This document shows, piece by piece, positions 1 to 9,396 of a stretch of DNA of 64,000 nucleotides (within the stretch, counting starts at the first letter, position 1; each line of letters starts with the position of its first letter). The stretch comes from a sulfur-oxidizing endosymbiont of Gigantopelta aegis (GTDB lineage: Bacteria > Pseudomonadota > Gammaproteobacteria > GRL18). The stretch spans positions 3,860,610-3,924,609 of the forward strand of contig NZ_JAEHGE010000001.1 in assembly GCF_016097415.1 (NCBI RefSeq). Direction: 5' to 3'. The notes under the pieces were generated by a model. It searched no databases. It had not been told where the DNA came from and saw only the letters and a program-made list of their open reading frames with translations. The translations under genes were made by a program, and so were the position numbers.

Positions 1-440
1 CTTTTTATATACTCAGAAACCCACAAACAGCTCTGTTCAGGATCATTAGCGACTCTCTTAACTCTGCCACAGAGCAAAAGATCTTTGTCCTTGTCTATAT
101 TTTTCATCATTTTTGCCAATACATTATTGCTATTAAATAGATCGCCAGAACCCTGAAAATTAATATAATCACCAGTCGCCAATTTAATGCCCTTGTTAAA
201 AGCATCGCTAATACCTGTATCTTTTTCACTTAGCATCTGAGCTATCGACAATGCGTATTTTTTGAGTATACTTGAGGTCTCATCAGTAGATTCACAGTCA
301 ACAACAATTAATTCTTTATTTTCATAATCCTGTTCAATAAAACTGATGATAGTTTGTTCAAGCTCAACCGAACAATTACACGTAGCAATAATGATACTTA
401 CCTTTGGGCTACTCATATACGTAGATAATTTATCAGACAT
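1..440 (-). CDS. Glycosyltransferase family 2, N-terminal part (runs off window)
   Basis: Reading leftwards from the ATG at 440 the protein opens MSDKLSTYMSSPKVSIIIAT, followed by a GT-A nucleotide-sugar fold: KVSIIIATCN strand, ELIVVDCESTDET (in place of the usual DDGSTD), and a GISDAFNKGI helix typical of GT2 enzymes. About 146 residues are present; the C-terminus lies beyond base 1. The start overlaps the stop of the upstream acyltransferase by 8 bases, which suggests translational coupling. A second Met nine codons in (MSSPKV) is an alternative start. The role, adding one sugar to a surface polysaccharide repeat unit at the inner membrane, is inferred from family and neighbours; donor and acceptor are unknown. 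Confidence 0.85.
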   Translation of the reverse strand, partial: MSDKLSTYMSSPKVSIIIATCNCSVELEQTIISFIEQDYENKELIVVDCESTDETSSILKKYALSIAQMLSEKDTGISDAFNKGIKLATGDYINFQGSGDLFNSNNVLAKMMKNIDKDKDLLLCGRVKRVANDPEQSCLWVSEYIK

Positions 441-1368
441 ACTTAAATATGCCTTTATTATAAAATTTCATTTTTATCAATATCAAGCCAGACAACAGGC
501 TAAGTGAAAAGAAAAATGTAATATACCAAACATTAAAATTAAGTTTTTCTAACACAATGTACGCAATATTATTGGTATAGGGGTGGAAAATAAATAATAA
601 CATCGTATATTTCCCTAATGGACTTAAAGCATTCAACATTGAGGTGTTTTTTAACAATAAACAGAGCGAGCCTATAAACGCTGTAGCCCAAACAAAATTC
701 ACAGGGATATAGCTATAATTTTTATTCGCTATATCTAGACTGGGAAAACCATACAAAACAAAAACACCCAAAGCAAGCAATGGAAAAACATTTAGCCATT
801 TGCTATTTTGGTAATAATTAAAATAAATATAACCCAAAAGAATCCAGAGCATTGCATTACAGGCATTATCTATTGCAAAGGGTAAGTCAATATAAAAACT
901 AGCAGAAAACAAACTCATGCTAAGAATAAACACGTAAAGTATTTTATGCGTTATTTTGTAAAGAACCAATACGAATAATCTTGAAAAAAATAGTGCCGGC
1001 AAAAACCACAAAACTAAGCCATAATGATTCATAAGACCACTCATATCCATAGAAAACAAAATACCCTTTATTTCTATAAACACATCTAATTCTTCTCTAT
1101 GTAAAATCAACCTTTTCAATATTTCAACAGCTAGGCCAATTAATGAAAAAATAAAATAAGGGATCATTAGGCGCTTAAAATCTTTCCTAGCTGCCTCCTG
1201 CAAAGGCCGTTCTAGCTTAAGAAAAAAACCAGAAATCATAAAAAACAAAGGCATGTGCCAGGAAAAGATAAATTGACCAAAAGGTGATGCTATATGACCC
1301 AATATAACAGAAAAGATAGCAACAACTTTTAATGTCTCCCCCCAGAGTAATTTTCTCTTTAGTTTCAT
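433..1368 (-). CDS. Acyltransferase family 3 membrane protein (polysaccharide O-acylation)
   Basis: The 311-residue protein starts with the hallmark of the acyltransferase-3 (OafA/WciG-like) family: a basic start, then a first membrane segment containing VILGH with the conserved His, followed by WHMPLFFMISGFF. About nine further hydrophobic segments follow and no SGNH domain is attached. Such enzymes move acetyl or other acyl groups onto sugars across the inner membrane. It sits between a glycosyltransferase and a sulfotransferase remnant on the same strand, so an exopolysaccharide or O-antigen modification role is likely. The substrate cannot be told from sequence. Confidence 0.85.
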   Translation of the reverse strand: MKLKRKLLWGETLKVVAIFSVILGHIASPFGQFIFSWHMPLFFMISGFFLKLERPLQEAARKDFKRLMIPYFIFSLIGLAVEILKRLILHREELDVFIEIKGILFSMDMSGLMNHYGLVLWFLPALFFSRLFVLVLYKITHKILYVFILSMSLFSASFYIDLPFAIDNACNAMLWILLGYIYFNYYQNSKWLNVFPLLALGVFVLYGFPSLDIANKNYSYIPVNFVWATAFIGSLCLLLKNTSMLNALSPLGKYTMLLFIFHPYTNNIAYIVLEKLNFNVWYITFFFSLSLLSGLILIKMKFYNKGIFKYV

Positions 1369-1584
1369 GATAAAAATCTATTACGTGCCCAAGTGCATTG
1401 ATTTTTTCCAAAAAACAAGTTCAGTTTTAAATATCTAATACATAATGAATAAAAATAGTCAAACCGGTCTTTAAAAAAAAAGTTTTTTGTAGTCTTTAAA
1501 GTTTTAATTTCTTCTAAAATAATTCTTTTATCATAACCTTGCACACTAAATACACTATCCTCTAAATCTAAAATATATTCTTGA

Positions 1585-2532
1585 TTACCCATAAAGCTCC
1601 GCCATTTTTAGGAGCTTTCCATTCATAGGTGGCGTTTTCATCGCCACGCATAAAAACCTTGGCATCATGTCTTTTAAGTTAAAGCGTCTATTAAACCGAT
1701 AACAAAATTCAGCAAGATACCGAGGTAAATGTTTTGAGTTAATGGAATGATAGCTTCCCTTCATAGAGTTTTTAATATTACCTATCATAGTGTTAACCCA
1801 GATAAACTCAATTTTATCAACACTTGCCGCACCACCACCCGTGACGATTGGAACATGCTTACAGTCAGCTTCTTTAACCGCAGGAAAACAATTTAACCCA
1901 TCTGAGTAAACAGTACTTCCAGGTGTTAAATGAGTTTGTGCCCATCGTTTTATTTCACTGGATTTAAACCCTTTAAGCACATTTAAATTCATTGCAATCG
2001 GGTGTCCATCTTCATTAGTAGAAACGGCTGCAACGAACGGTGTTTTATTTTCTGAACCACGACCTCTGGAGCCGCCTCTGTGCTCACCACCCCAGTAGGC
2101 ATCATCAATTTGAATGATGCCTGATAAAGGTTTACTGTCATCACGTTCTTTCATAACCTGCATGATCTTTTGTTTCATACTCCAGGCTGTATTGTAGCTT
2201 ACCTTAAGCTGTCTCTTTAATTCTAATGCTGAAACCGCTGTCTTCAATTGAGTCATAAGATGAATCGCTAAAAACCACTTAGATAAAGGCAGTTTGGTAC
2301 TATCAAATATTGTCCCACAGGTTGCTGATGTCTGATGATGACAATGGTGGCACTGATAAAGATGGCGATGTTCTAGAGTGCAATAAGTCTTATTGCCACA
2401 CTCTGGGCAAACAAATCCATCAGGAAATTTCCATTTAAATAAGGCTTGTCGGCACTGTTTGTCAGTGCCATAATCATTAAAAAGCTCAAATAAACTATAA
2501 CCTTCTTGAAACTGAATTTTATTTTTTGACAT
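1585..2532 (-). CDS. IS1595-family (ISXO2-like) transposase
   Basis: The protein has an N-terminal zinc ribbon (CPECGNKTYC then CHHC) that recognises DNA ends, followed by the ISXO2-type DDE domain. IQIDDAYWGGEHRGG carries the first acidic residues, VYSDGLNCF the second, and WVNTMIGNIKNSMKGSYHSI the C-terminal catalytic region (Asn/His type). The start MSKNKIQFQEG is preferred over upstream ATGs because it begins the family's conserved N-terminus. The TAA stop lies inside the terminal inverted repeat. It appears intact and could be active. Confidence 0.9.
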   Translation of the reverse strand: MSKNKIQFQEGYSLFELFNDYGTDKQCRQALFKWKFPDGFVCPECGNKTYCTLEHRHLYQCHHCHHQTSATCGTIFDSTKLPLSKWFLAIHLMTQLKTAVSALELKRQLKVSYNTAWSMKQKIMQVMKERDDSKPLSGIIQIDDAYWGGEHRGGSRGRGSENKTPFVAAVSTNEDGHPIAMNLNVLKGFKSSEIKRWAQTHLTPGSTVYSDGLNCFPAVKEADCKHVPIVTGGGAASVDKIEFIWVNTMIGNIKNSMKGSYHSINSKHLPRYLAEFCYRFNRRFNLKDMMPRFLCVAMKTPPMNGKLLKMAELYG

Positions 2533-2560
2533 CATTCTACTCCACACATAATCTATACTT

Positions 2561-2633
2561 TAATTATAGTATAATTATAGTATAATTATAGTATAATTAT
2601 AGTATAATTATAGTATAATTATAGTATAATTAT
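2561..2633. repeat. 11-bp tandem repeat inside IS1595 copy 1 (6.6 units)
   Basis: The unit TAATTATAGTA repeats without interruption for 73 bp, about 6.6 units, between the transposase start and the right terminus. The same array in the second IS1595 copy (6851-6890) has only 3.6 units. The length difference indicates slippage or unequal recombination. The array holds several TATAAT-like hexamers and sits where the transposase promoter would be. Confidence 0.95.
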
Positions 2634-3620
2634 CGAAATATGGCGGAGCTTTGTGGGTAATCAAGAATATATTTATAAGCCACTTTTTTTCTAAAAGTCG
2701 AATCAAATGTATTTTTCCACTTATGCAAAGATTTTTCACTGATAAAGCTTTGTTCTCCTGTAGTGTCACCTATTAAAATATTGCCTTCCGTATTTTGATG
2801 AGAAAAATCATCTAGCATGGATATATCAAATTTAATTTCTAAATATTCACAAATTTCTTTAGTAATTTTTTTTGGATCCTTTACAAAATCCTCATATCGG
2901 AGTGCATAAGATTTATTCTTAAGTAGCTCATAGCCTTCTGATAGCAATCTAGGGCCTTGCTTTAAGTCCCGTTCAAAAGCATAAAGATATTTTAGGTTTC
3001 CTTTACTCCAAGTATTCATCATAGAGCTCATTATGTGTACAGGATTTCGAAATAAAAAAATAAATTTAGCATCGGGAAAAACCTCATGGATTTCTGGTAT
3101 AATATTGTAATATCTAGGAGTTTTATCTAAAAAATATTTTTCATTTTTTGAACATTGCTTCTCATAGAGCCCCCCTAGAAATTCACCCAATGCATCATAG
3201 TAATCACTTCTTTTATTTTCTAAACCATTGATAAATTCATTCACTGCTGAGTATGAAATTTGGTGACCATATTCAGCCAACACGCCTATCTCCCTATGAG
3301 CATAGAGATGAGGAAGTAAAAGCCAGGGTTCTGCTGTACTAGCAATAGCATGATGACTCATTAACACTTTTTGTAAGAGGGTAGACCCTGAACGAGGTAA
3401 TGAAAATAGAAAAATAGGTAACTCCATTATTTTTCTCTTTTAGTTGTTATTTTTAGAAATTGAATACATTGGTTGGAAAAATATGACATTAATTTTCTCA
3501 CATGATTTACAAGTAAAAAACAGAATCTATAATAAATTTTATAAAGATGGAAATATAAAAATAATCCATGTAGAGCTTATAAATTCTATTTTAATAATTT
3601 ACATATAGCTTGCTCAATTA

Positions 3621-4901
3621 TTATTTTCTAAAGTTAATAAAAAACATAGGATTAATTGCTTCCATCATCATTAACGTGCTTGATCGCAGTGGTTTCCATA
3701 GAAAAGAAAAAAGCCAAACACTTAGTGATTGGGTTAAAAGTGTCGCTATAGCCGCTCCATCAATACCATAAAGTGGAATTAAAATATAATTCATTATAAC
3801 ATTTAATGTCACCGATATGATAATGCTATAAAGTCGATATTTTTGTAAATTTTCACATATTAACCATATACCTCTAACCATTCCATGTGATATTGCAATT
3901 CCACTCCATATGTTATAAACCAAGGCACTATATGCACCTTCATAAACTTCACCAAACAGCAATACAATAAAACCTTCTCCAAAGAAAAGAACAACAATGC
4001 CTATAAAAATTCCCATCCAAAACATAAGTGAATAGAGCTGCATTAATCTAAAATAATATAATTTATTATTGGTTTCTCTAAGACTTACAAGGTAAGGCAT
4101 GAATGTACTTATCATTATTCCAGGTATAAACAACCAGAATTCCGATAACCTTACTGCGACGCTATAAATACCCACCTGTTCAGCATCAAGCATACTTCCA
4201 ATCATAACTTGATCAATCTTCATATAAATAGCAATAAGAAATGAGGCTAACGCTAATGTCCACGATAACTTTATGAGCCTTATAGCTATTTTTTTACTAA
4301 AACGCCAATCAAGGATTTTTCCACCTCTATTAATAAAAATCATTAATAGAAAAAGTCCCGATAATAAAAAATCTATAAGATATGCAACAGCAAAATAGAC
4401 AATAGAATATTCATAAACAATAAAATAAATTTTCAAAAACAAACTTAATATAAATGCACTATCCCTTGTAATAACTACATACTTTGAAAGAATGCGTGCT
4501 TGATAATAAAAATCAATAACATCTAAAGTTTGAAAAATAAAACCCAAACTTATAATAACAATAACAACCTTTGTGACACTATCCATATCTACAAAGCACA
4601 AAGAAATTATAATGCTTAAAACCGCAATAACCGAGCCAAAAAACTTCAATAAAAAAGCAGTACCAAGTAAAAAATTTGTTAACTTTGGTTTTTTAACAAT
4701 TTCTCTAACAACTATTTGGTTAAGACCAAGTTTTACAAAAAGTAAAAAAAGTGTTGTATATGCAATAGCATAGTTCAGCACCCCAAAATCATATGGTCCC
4801 AAATACCTCGCAATCCATATACCGACTATTAATCCACCCCAAAATCTTATAACTTTGTCAATAAATAGCCATGATAGATTATTTAATAATTGTTTTTTCA
4901 T
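3621..4901 (-). CDS. Wzx-type polysaccharide flippase
   Basis: The 426-residue polytopic protein has about 12 hydrophobic segments. It begins with the N-terminus typical of O-antigen and exopolysaccharide repeat-unit transporters of the MATE-like Polysacc_synt superfamily (NNLSWLFIDKVIRFWGGLIVGIWIARYLGP). These proteins move undecaprenyl-linked repeat units from the cytoplasmic to the periplasmic face of the inner membrane. It lies among glycosyl-, acyl- and sulfo-transferase genes on the same strand, as expected for a Wzx/Wzy-type cluster. Length and start are normal; no lesion was seen. Confidence 0.88.
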   Translation of the reverse strand: MKKQLLNNLSWLFIDKVIRFWGGLIVGIWIARYLGPYDFGVLNYAIAYTTLFLLFVKLGLNQIVVREIVKKPKLTNFLLGTAFLLKFFGSVIAVLSIIISLCFVDMDSVTKVVIVIISLGFIFQTLDVIDFYYQARILSKYVVITRDSAFILSLFLKIYFIVYEYSIVYFAVAYLIDFLLSGLFLLMIFINRGGKILDWRFSKKIAIRLIKLSWTLALASFLIAIYMKIDQVMIGSMLDAEQVGIYSVAVRLSEFWLFIPGIMISTFMPYLVSLRETNNKLYYFRLMQLYSLMFWMGIFIGIVVLFFGEGFIVLLFGEVYEGAYSALVYNIWSGIAISHGMVRGIWLICENLQKYRLYSIIISVTLNVIMNYILIPLYGIDGAAIATLLTQSLSVWLFSFLWKPLRSSTLMMMEAINPMFFINFRK

Positions 4902-4998
4902 AAAATATTAATGAATTGAGATATCAATTTCTTTATAATTAACATTTTTTCATCACAGATTAAATTCCATAAAAATGTTCTCATTTTTCTAAATACAC

Positions 4999-5721
4999 CT
5001 ATCTTAGTAAGTCATAGCCAAATTTTTCAATCTCCAATGCATATAAATTTCGAACAATCTGTTCAGTCTCATTATCATAATAATCCTGAATTTTAACATT
5101 GTGATGCCTGATTCCTTTCTTGAACTCTGGGATTCGTGAAGGTTCAAACGGTATTGAAAGGTCGTTACAGACATCTCTTACACCCTTATGTAGATTCTCA
5201 AACCGAATAAAGTAATTAATACAGTATTCTCCATCAATCAAATACTTATCCCTATCAATAATTTTACCTCCTTTACGAATCCAACACCTAAACCTTTCAA
5301 CTTCAGTATTACCTGATATTCGATCGATTGCCCCTCCACGGTCTAATGTTTTTTTAACAAAAGCCCTAAATCGTCTAATAGAATTGTAATTTTCTTTTCT
5401 ATTTTCAAACATAAAAAATCCCGATATTAATTTATCAAATGGATTTCTAACCACAGTAAATTTAAAATAACTATCCCAAGTTTCTCGGCCTAATAAATCA
5501 CGTATTTTTTCAGCTGACATATGATTGTACCATATTGAGTCATCCTCTCTGGAACCGCGATGTCCTATAATTCCTGTTTCCGAAATATATTCATCACGAG
5601 CATGTAATTCATGCCAATCTCCATCAGGCATACAATATTTCTCAAAGTAAGATTCAATAGATGTTCCTGCTGTTTTAACAGTTTTTGTAAAAATGAATTT
5701 TTTTCTATGACTAATGAGCAT
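4999..5721 (-). CDS. Sulfotransferase family protein (Sulfotransfer_2-like)
   Basis: The 240-residue protein starts MLISHRKKFIFTKTVKTAGTS, the PAPS 5'-phosphosulfate loop of carbohydrate sulfotransferases (KTAGTS variant of KxGGTS). FTVVRNPFDKLISGFF is the 3'-phosphate-binding motif (RNPxDRxxS). The His-rich segment HNVKIQDYYDNETEQIV matches the family's C-terminus. It would transfer sulfate from PAPS to a sugar. It is the second sulfotransferase in this cluster and the only intact one, so the polysaccharide made here may be sulfated. The exact substrate is unknown. Confidence 0.85.
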   Translation of the reverse strand: MLISHRKKFIFTKTVKTAGTSIESYFEKYCMPDGDWHELHARDEYISETGIIGHRGSREDDSIWYNHMSAEKIRDLLGRETWDSYFKFTVVRNPFDKLISGFFMFENRKENYNSIRRFRAFVKKTLDRGGAIDRISGNTEVERFRCWIRKGGKIIDRDKYLIDGEYCINYFIRFENLHKGVRDVCNDLSIPFEPSRIPEFKKGIRHHNVKIQDYYDNETEQIVRNLYALEIEKFGYDLLR

Positions 5722-5909
5722 ATATTACCAACCTTAACTTTTATAATTTGCTTTATTAGAATTTATCATAACAATTATTTTTCCTCTCAGCATGAGTAAT
5801 TTTTTACTCTAATTAAACTACAATATTTGAGAATTCAAACAAAATAAATATTTTTGTCGAGCTAAGTAAATATTATCAAATTCATTCCCAGCAAGGATTC
5901 TATTTGTAA

Positions 5910-6032
5910 TATATATTTAATTCGAACACATCAAAAACAGTAGAAAGAACATAAAAGAAAAACTAAATACCTATCATAGGTAGGTACTTAAGAAAAATAC
6001 CTTTATTTTTCATGTAAATACTACCTGATTTG
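5910..6032. repeat. 123-bp direct repeat, left copy (IS4 terminal segment)
   Basis: This 123-bp stretch is repeated identically at 6923-7045. It is the 3' end of the IS4-type element, including the last codons of its transposase. The two copies flank the IS1595 remnant. Both begin with TATATATT, which fits the 8-bp target-duplication length of IS1595. The left copy ends exactly where IS1595 homology begins, so the structure looks like insertion followed by duplication or unequal recombination. Confidence 0.9.
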
Positions 6033-6922
6033 GAACAAAATTCAGCAAGATATTTTAATATTACCTATCATAGTGTTAACCCAGATAAACTAAACTCAAT
6101 TTTATCAACACTTGCCGCACCACCACCCGTGACGATTGGAACATGCTTACAGTCAGCTTCTTTAACCGCAGGAAAACAATTTAACCCATCTGAGTAAACA
6201 GTACTTCCAGGTGTTAAATGAGTTTGTGCCCATCGTTTTATTTCACTGGATTTAAACCCTTTAAGCACATTTAAATTCATTGCAATCGGGTGTCCATCTT
6301 CATTAGTAGAAACGGCTGCAACGAACGGTGTTTTATTTTCTGAACCACGACCTCTGGAGCCGCCTCTGTGCTCACCACCCCAGTAGGCATCATCAATTTG
6401 AATGATGCCTGATAAAGGATTTACTGTCATCACGTTCTTTCATAACCTGCATGATCTTTTGTTTCATACTCCAGGCTGTATTGTAGCTTACCTTAAGCTG
6501 TCTCTTTAATTCTAATGCTGAAACCGCTGTCTTCAATTGAGTCATAAGATGAATCGCTAAAAACCACTTAGATAAAGGCAGTTTGGTACTATCAAATATT
6601 GTCCCACAGGTTGCTGATGTCTGATGATGACAATGGTGGCACTGATAAAGATGGCGATGTTCTAGAGTGCAATAAGTCTTATTGCCACACTCTGGGCAAA
6701 CAAATCCATCAGGAAATTTCCATTTAAATAAGGCTTGTCGGCACTGTTTGTCAGTGCCATAATCATTAAAAAGCTCAAATAAACTATAACCTTCTTGAAA
6801 CTGAATTTTATTTTTTTGACATCATTCTACTCCACACATAATCTATACTTTAATTATAGTATAATTATAGTATAATTATAGTATAATTATCGAAATATGG
6901 CGGAGCTTTGTGGGTAATCAAG
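6033..6922 (-). pseudogene. IS1595-family copy 2, truncated and frameshifted
   Basis: It is nearly identical to copy 1 but lacks that element's left end. It has an internal deletion between the AGCAAGATA and TTTTAATATT blocks, a 5-bp TAAAC duplication near 6090, and extra single bases near 6418 and 6815. The right terminus GGGTAATCAAG is intact. The promoter-proximal 11-bp array has 3.6 units (6851-6890). The longest remaining open stretch covers the DDE core (IQIDDAYWGGEHRGG). The element cannot encode a full transposase. Confidence 0.92.
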
Positions 6923-7045
6923 TATATATTTAATTCGAACACATCAAAAACAGTAGAAAGAACATAAAAGAAAAACTAAATACCTATCATAGGTAGGTAC
7001 TTAAGAAAAATACCTTTATTTTTCATGTAAATACTACCTGATTTG
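6923..7045. repeat. 123-bp direct repeat, right copy
   Basis: This is the identical partner of 5910-6032, in its native context at the 3' end of the IS4-type transposase gene. Its first eight bases (TATATATT) directly follow the IS1595 right terminus. Confidence 0.9.
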
Positions 7046-8024
7046 TTATCACAATTGATATAAAATGCTGGCTCCAATGCATATTGTAAAATGCCTGATT
7101 GCCGATCACGTTTAGGATGTGCTCGCTGGGCATTTTCTTTTAAAAATTCACACGCTTCAGTCATTTGATTCACTAAACCTTTTCTGCGTTGCTGAACAAT
7201 CGCTTCTAATAAACCATACCACCAGCTTACCGTTGTTTTGGATACAATCATGGTCGACATTTCGACTTTAAATATCAATTCAATACAACCACTAAGAAAT
7301 CGTTTTAATGTCGTTGCTATTAAACTGCCCCAAATAAGTGATTCCTGTAAGGTCGCACTTTGCGTATTAAATCCATGCAAGCTATTATGGGATTTACATT
7401 CCTTAAAAAGTATCTCAACTTGCCAACGCATACGGTAAATATTACTAATATCCTGCATTGAAAACTCATCTCGTTTTAAATTAGTGATGAGATAAGTGTG
7501 CCGCTTTTCTTTCAAACTCCAATAAGCAACCAGCCTGACAATTTCCCTTTGATTTCAACATCCATATCTACTGCTTGTCTTTTGGGTAATCGCTTTTGCA
7601 ATACCGATAACTTAGGTGATTTTTTATTAATCAGTTGTCTACTATCTTCTTGGATAGCACTATGGATAAGTACTCGTTTCAAGCCTTTAGCTCTTAAAAC
7701 ATAGTAACCACCTGCTTCATCGAGCTCCAATATAAAATCACCAGAATAGTAACCTCGATCAGCCAAAAATAAATTCCCCTTGAGTTCCTTAACAGTTGGG
7801 AGCTCTCCACGCTCTGAAAAAGTATCCGGTGTGATGCTGGCACTTTCAAATCCACCATTTTTAAATTAATGGTGGCATGCAATTCAACAGAAGCGGGGCT
7901 GATTTTTGTAAATCGACCAGGCCAAATATTACTTAAACAATCTTTGACTGAAAAAGAACTGCCATCTTGAATAAACACTTTATTAAATTTAGAAAAATGT
8001 CCTTTTGGTACTGCAGAACATTAT
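6976..8024 (-). pseudogene. IS4-family transposase, N-terminally truncated and frameshifted
   Basis: Three overlapping frames reconstruct the C-terminal two thirds of an IS4-type DDE transposase. FIQDGSSF supplies the first Asp, LADRGYYSGDF the second, and IYRMRWQVEILFKECK is the Y-x2-R-x3-E-x6-K signature with the catalytic Glu. Frame breaks lie near 7515 and between about 7690 and 7850. The N-terminus is missing because IS3 copy A abuts at 8025. The 3' end is duplicated around the IS1595 remnant. Not functional. Confidence 0.9.
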
Positions 8025-9396
8025 TGATGTGTCAACACTTTTCCGGACAGTTTTCTAAATATTTTTTGGCTGTACGATAGAGCCGTTCCATTCACACAAG
8101 GTATTTTCACAACGGTAATGATCCTGTTACAATATCTTCACGGCACAGGCTGAGGAGCCGATGGCCGTCAACGGTAATGGGCGGCATTTATGTCGCCTTT
8201 TACCCCTCTTCAATCAATCGATTTAAGCTATTTCCTGCTGTATTTCATAATCGACTGGTGACAAATAATCATTAGCCGAATGAAGTCGCTCCCGATTATA
8301 AAATACCTCAATATATTCAAATATTGCCTGCTTTGCTTCTACTCTGGTTTTGAATCGACAATGGTGCGTCAATTCAGTTTTCAAACTATGAAAGAAGCTC
8401 TCTGATACAGCATTGTCCCAGCAATTTCCTTTGCGGCTCATAGACTGAATTATGTTATGATCCGACAATATTTTTCTATGACTATCAGAGGCATATTGGC
8501 TACCTCGGTCAGTATGCCAAAGCAATCCATCCATTGGTTTACGCTTCCATATGGCCATCAGTAAAGCATCATTGACTAGCTTGGCTTTCATTCGCTCATC
8601 CATCGACCAGCCAACAATTTGCCTAGAGAATAAGTCAATGACAACCGCTAAATATAACCAGCCTTCCTTGGTGGCAATATAGGTAATATCACCCACATAG
8701 TAGCGATCAGGTTGAGAGACAGTAAACTCTCTTTCCAGTAAATTTGGAGATATACGCTTATTATGCTTGGAATTAGTCGTCGCTTTAAAGCGTCTCTTCG
8801 TTTTACAAAACAAACCGGCTTTTTTCATTAATCGACCAATTCTCCGGCGGCTTATATGAACGCCTTTTTCAGCCAGTTTTCTTTTTTAAGACGACGGGTT
8901 CCATAAGTCTTGCGACTGTCTTCAAACAGTTTTTTAGCTGCTCAGTAAGCGCTTCATTTTCTTTCTCTCTATCCGTTTTAGGAGAGCTAACCCAATCATA
9001 ATAGCAACTACGGGAAACATCCATAAAACGGCACAGAATCGTTACCGGGTAATCTTTAGCCTGATCAGTTATCCATGCGTACTTCACAAAGTTTCCCTTG
9101 CAAAGTACGCTGTGGCCTTTTTAATAAATCACGCTCCTGAATCACTTTTGCCAATTCTTTTTCAGACGTTTTACTTCATCATAAATGTGTTCATCACTTC
9201 TATTGGCTACCGTCTTCACCGGTTTGGAATATTTACTGATCCAGGTATGTAGAGTATTTACATTAACACCTAGCTCCCTGGCAGTCTGAGAAACGGGTAC
9301 CGTCTCATTAGCTAATTTGAGAAAGCTGATCCGGGTTTAATTTTTATTATTATAGCTTTTATTCGTCATTCATTTTAGGTCATTTTTATCTTTTAG
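8025..9396 (-). mobile_element. IS3-family element copy A (degraded at both ends)
   Basis: Its left boundary is the usual terminus TGATGTGTCAACACTTTTCC. The 3' tail has lost about 95 bp of the shared non-coding stretch. The other end lacks the terminal AATGTGG and is substituted around 9300-9360. The element runs directly into the last codons of the aminotransferase gene, supplying its final codons and stop. It holds frameshifted orfA and orfB. Confidence 0.88.
8223..9087 (-). pseudogene. IS3-family orfB transposase (copy A), frameshifted
   Basis: The last 201 residues (8828 to 8223) are open and hold the integrase-type catalytic core: [16 protein letters not shown] and SESFFHS, with 35 residues between the second Asp and the Glu, the D35E spacing of IS3. 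The upstream HTH-bearing part ([14 protein letters not shown], from 9087) is separated by an extra base in the A-run near 8885. The start is not intact. Confidence 0.9.

Larger units (their letters stand above)
1580..2665 (-). mobile_element. IS1595-family insertion sequence, copy 1 (complete)
   Basis: The element is 1086 bp, with termini that match inversely over about 26 bp with one mismatch (starting CTTGATTACCC on the left). It is flanked by the perfect 8-bp direct repeat AATATATT at 1572-1579 and 2666-2673, the target-duplication length expected for IS1595. It carries one transposase gene. An 11-bp tandem repeat lies between the gene start and the right terminus. A decayed sister copy lies at 6033-6922. 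Confidence 0.93.
1365..3427 (-). pseudogene. Sulfotransferase gene split by an IS1595-family insertion
   Basis: The 5' part (3427 down to 2666) encodes a sulfotransferase of the Sulfotransfer_3 type: FLFSLPRSGSTLLQK is the 5'-phosphosulfate loop that binds PAPS, and FLFRNPVHIMSSMMNTW is the 3'-phosphate loop. The reading frame is interrupted after KYI by the IS at 1580-2665 and resumes in the same frame at 1571, ending at 1365. Joining the halves through one copy of the duplicated octamer AATATATT restores an open frame of about 322 residues, a normal length. The truncated product has gained a short IS-encoded tail (LDYPQSSAIFR). Probable former role: sulfation of a secreted polysaccharide; a second sulfotransferase survives at 4999-5721. 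Confidence 0.9.

Noticed and set aside
2561-2633. Periodic AT-rich array considered as an origin or iteron cluster
   Set aside because: It lies inside an IS1595 element and is shared by its second copy.
3428-3620. Gap between the sulfotransferase and wzx genes searched for small genes or RNA
   Set aside because: AT-rich sequence with no open frame with a ribosome site and no stable hairpin.
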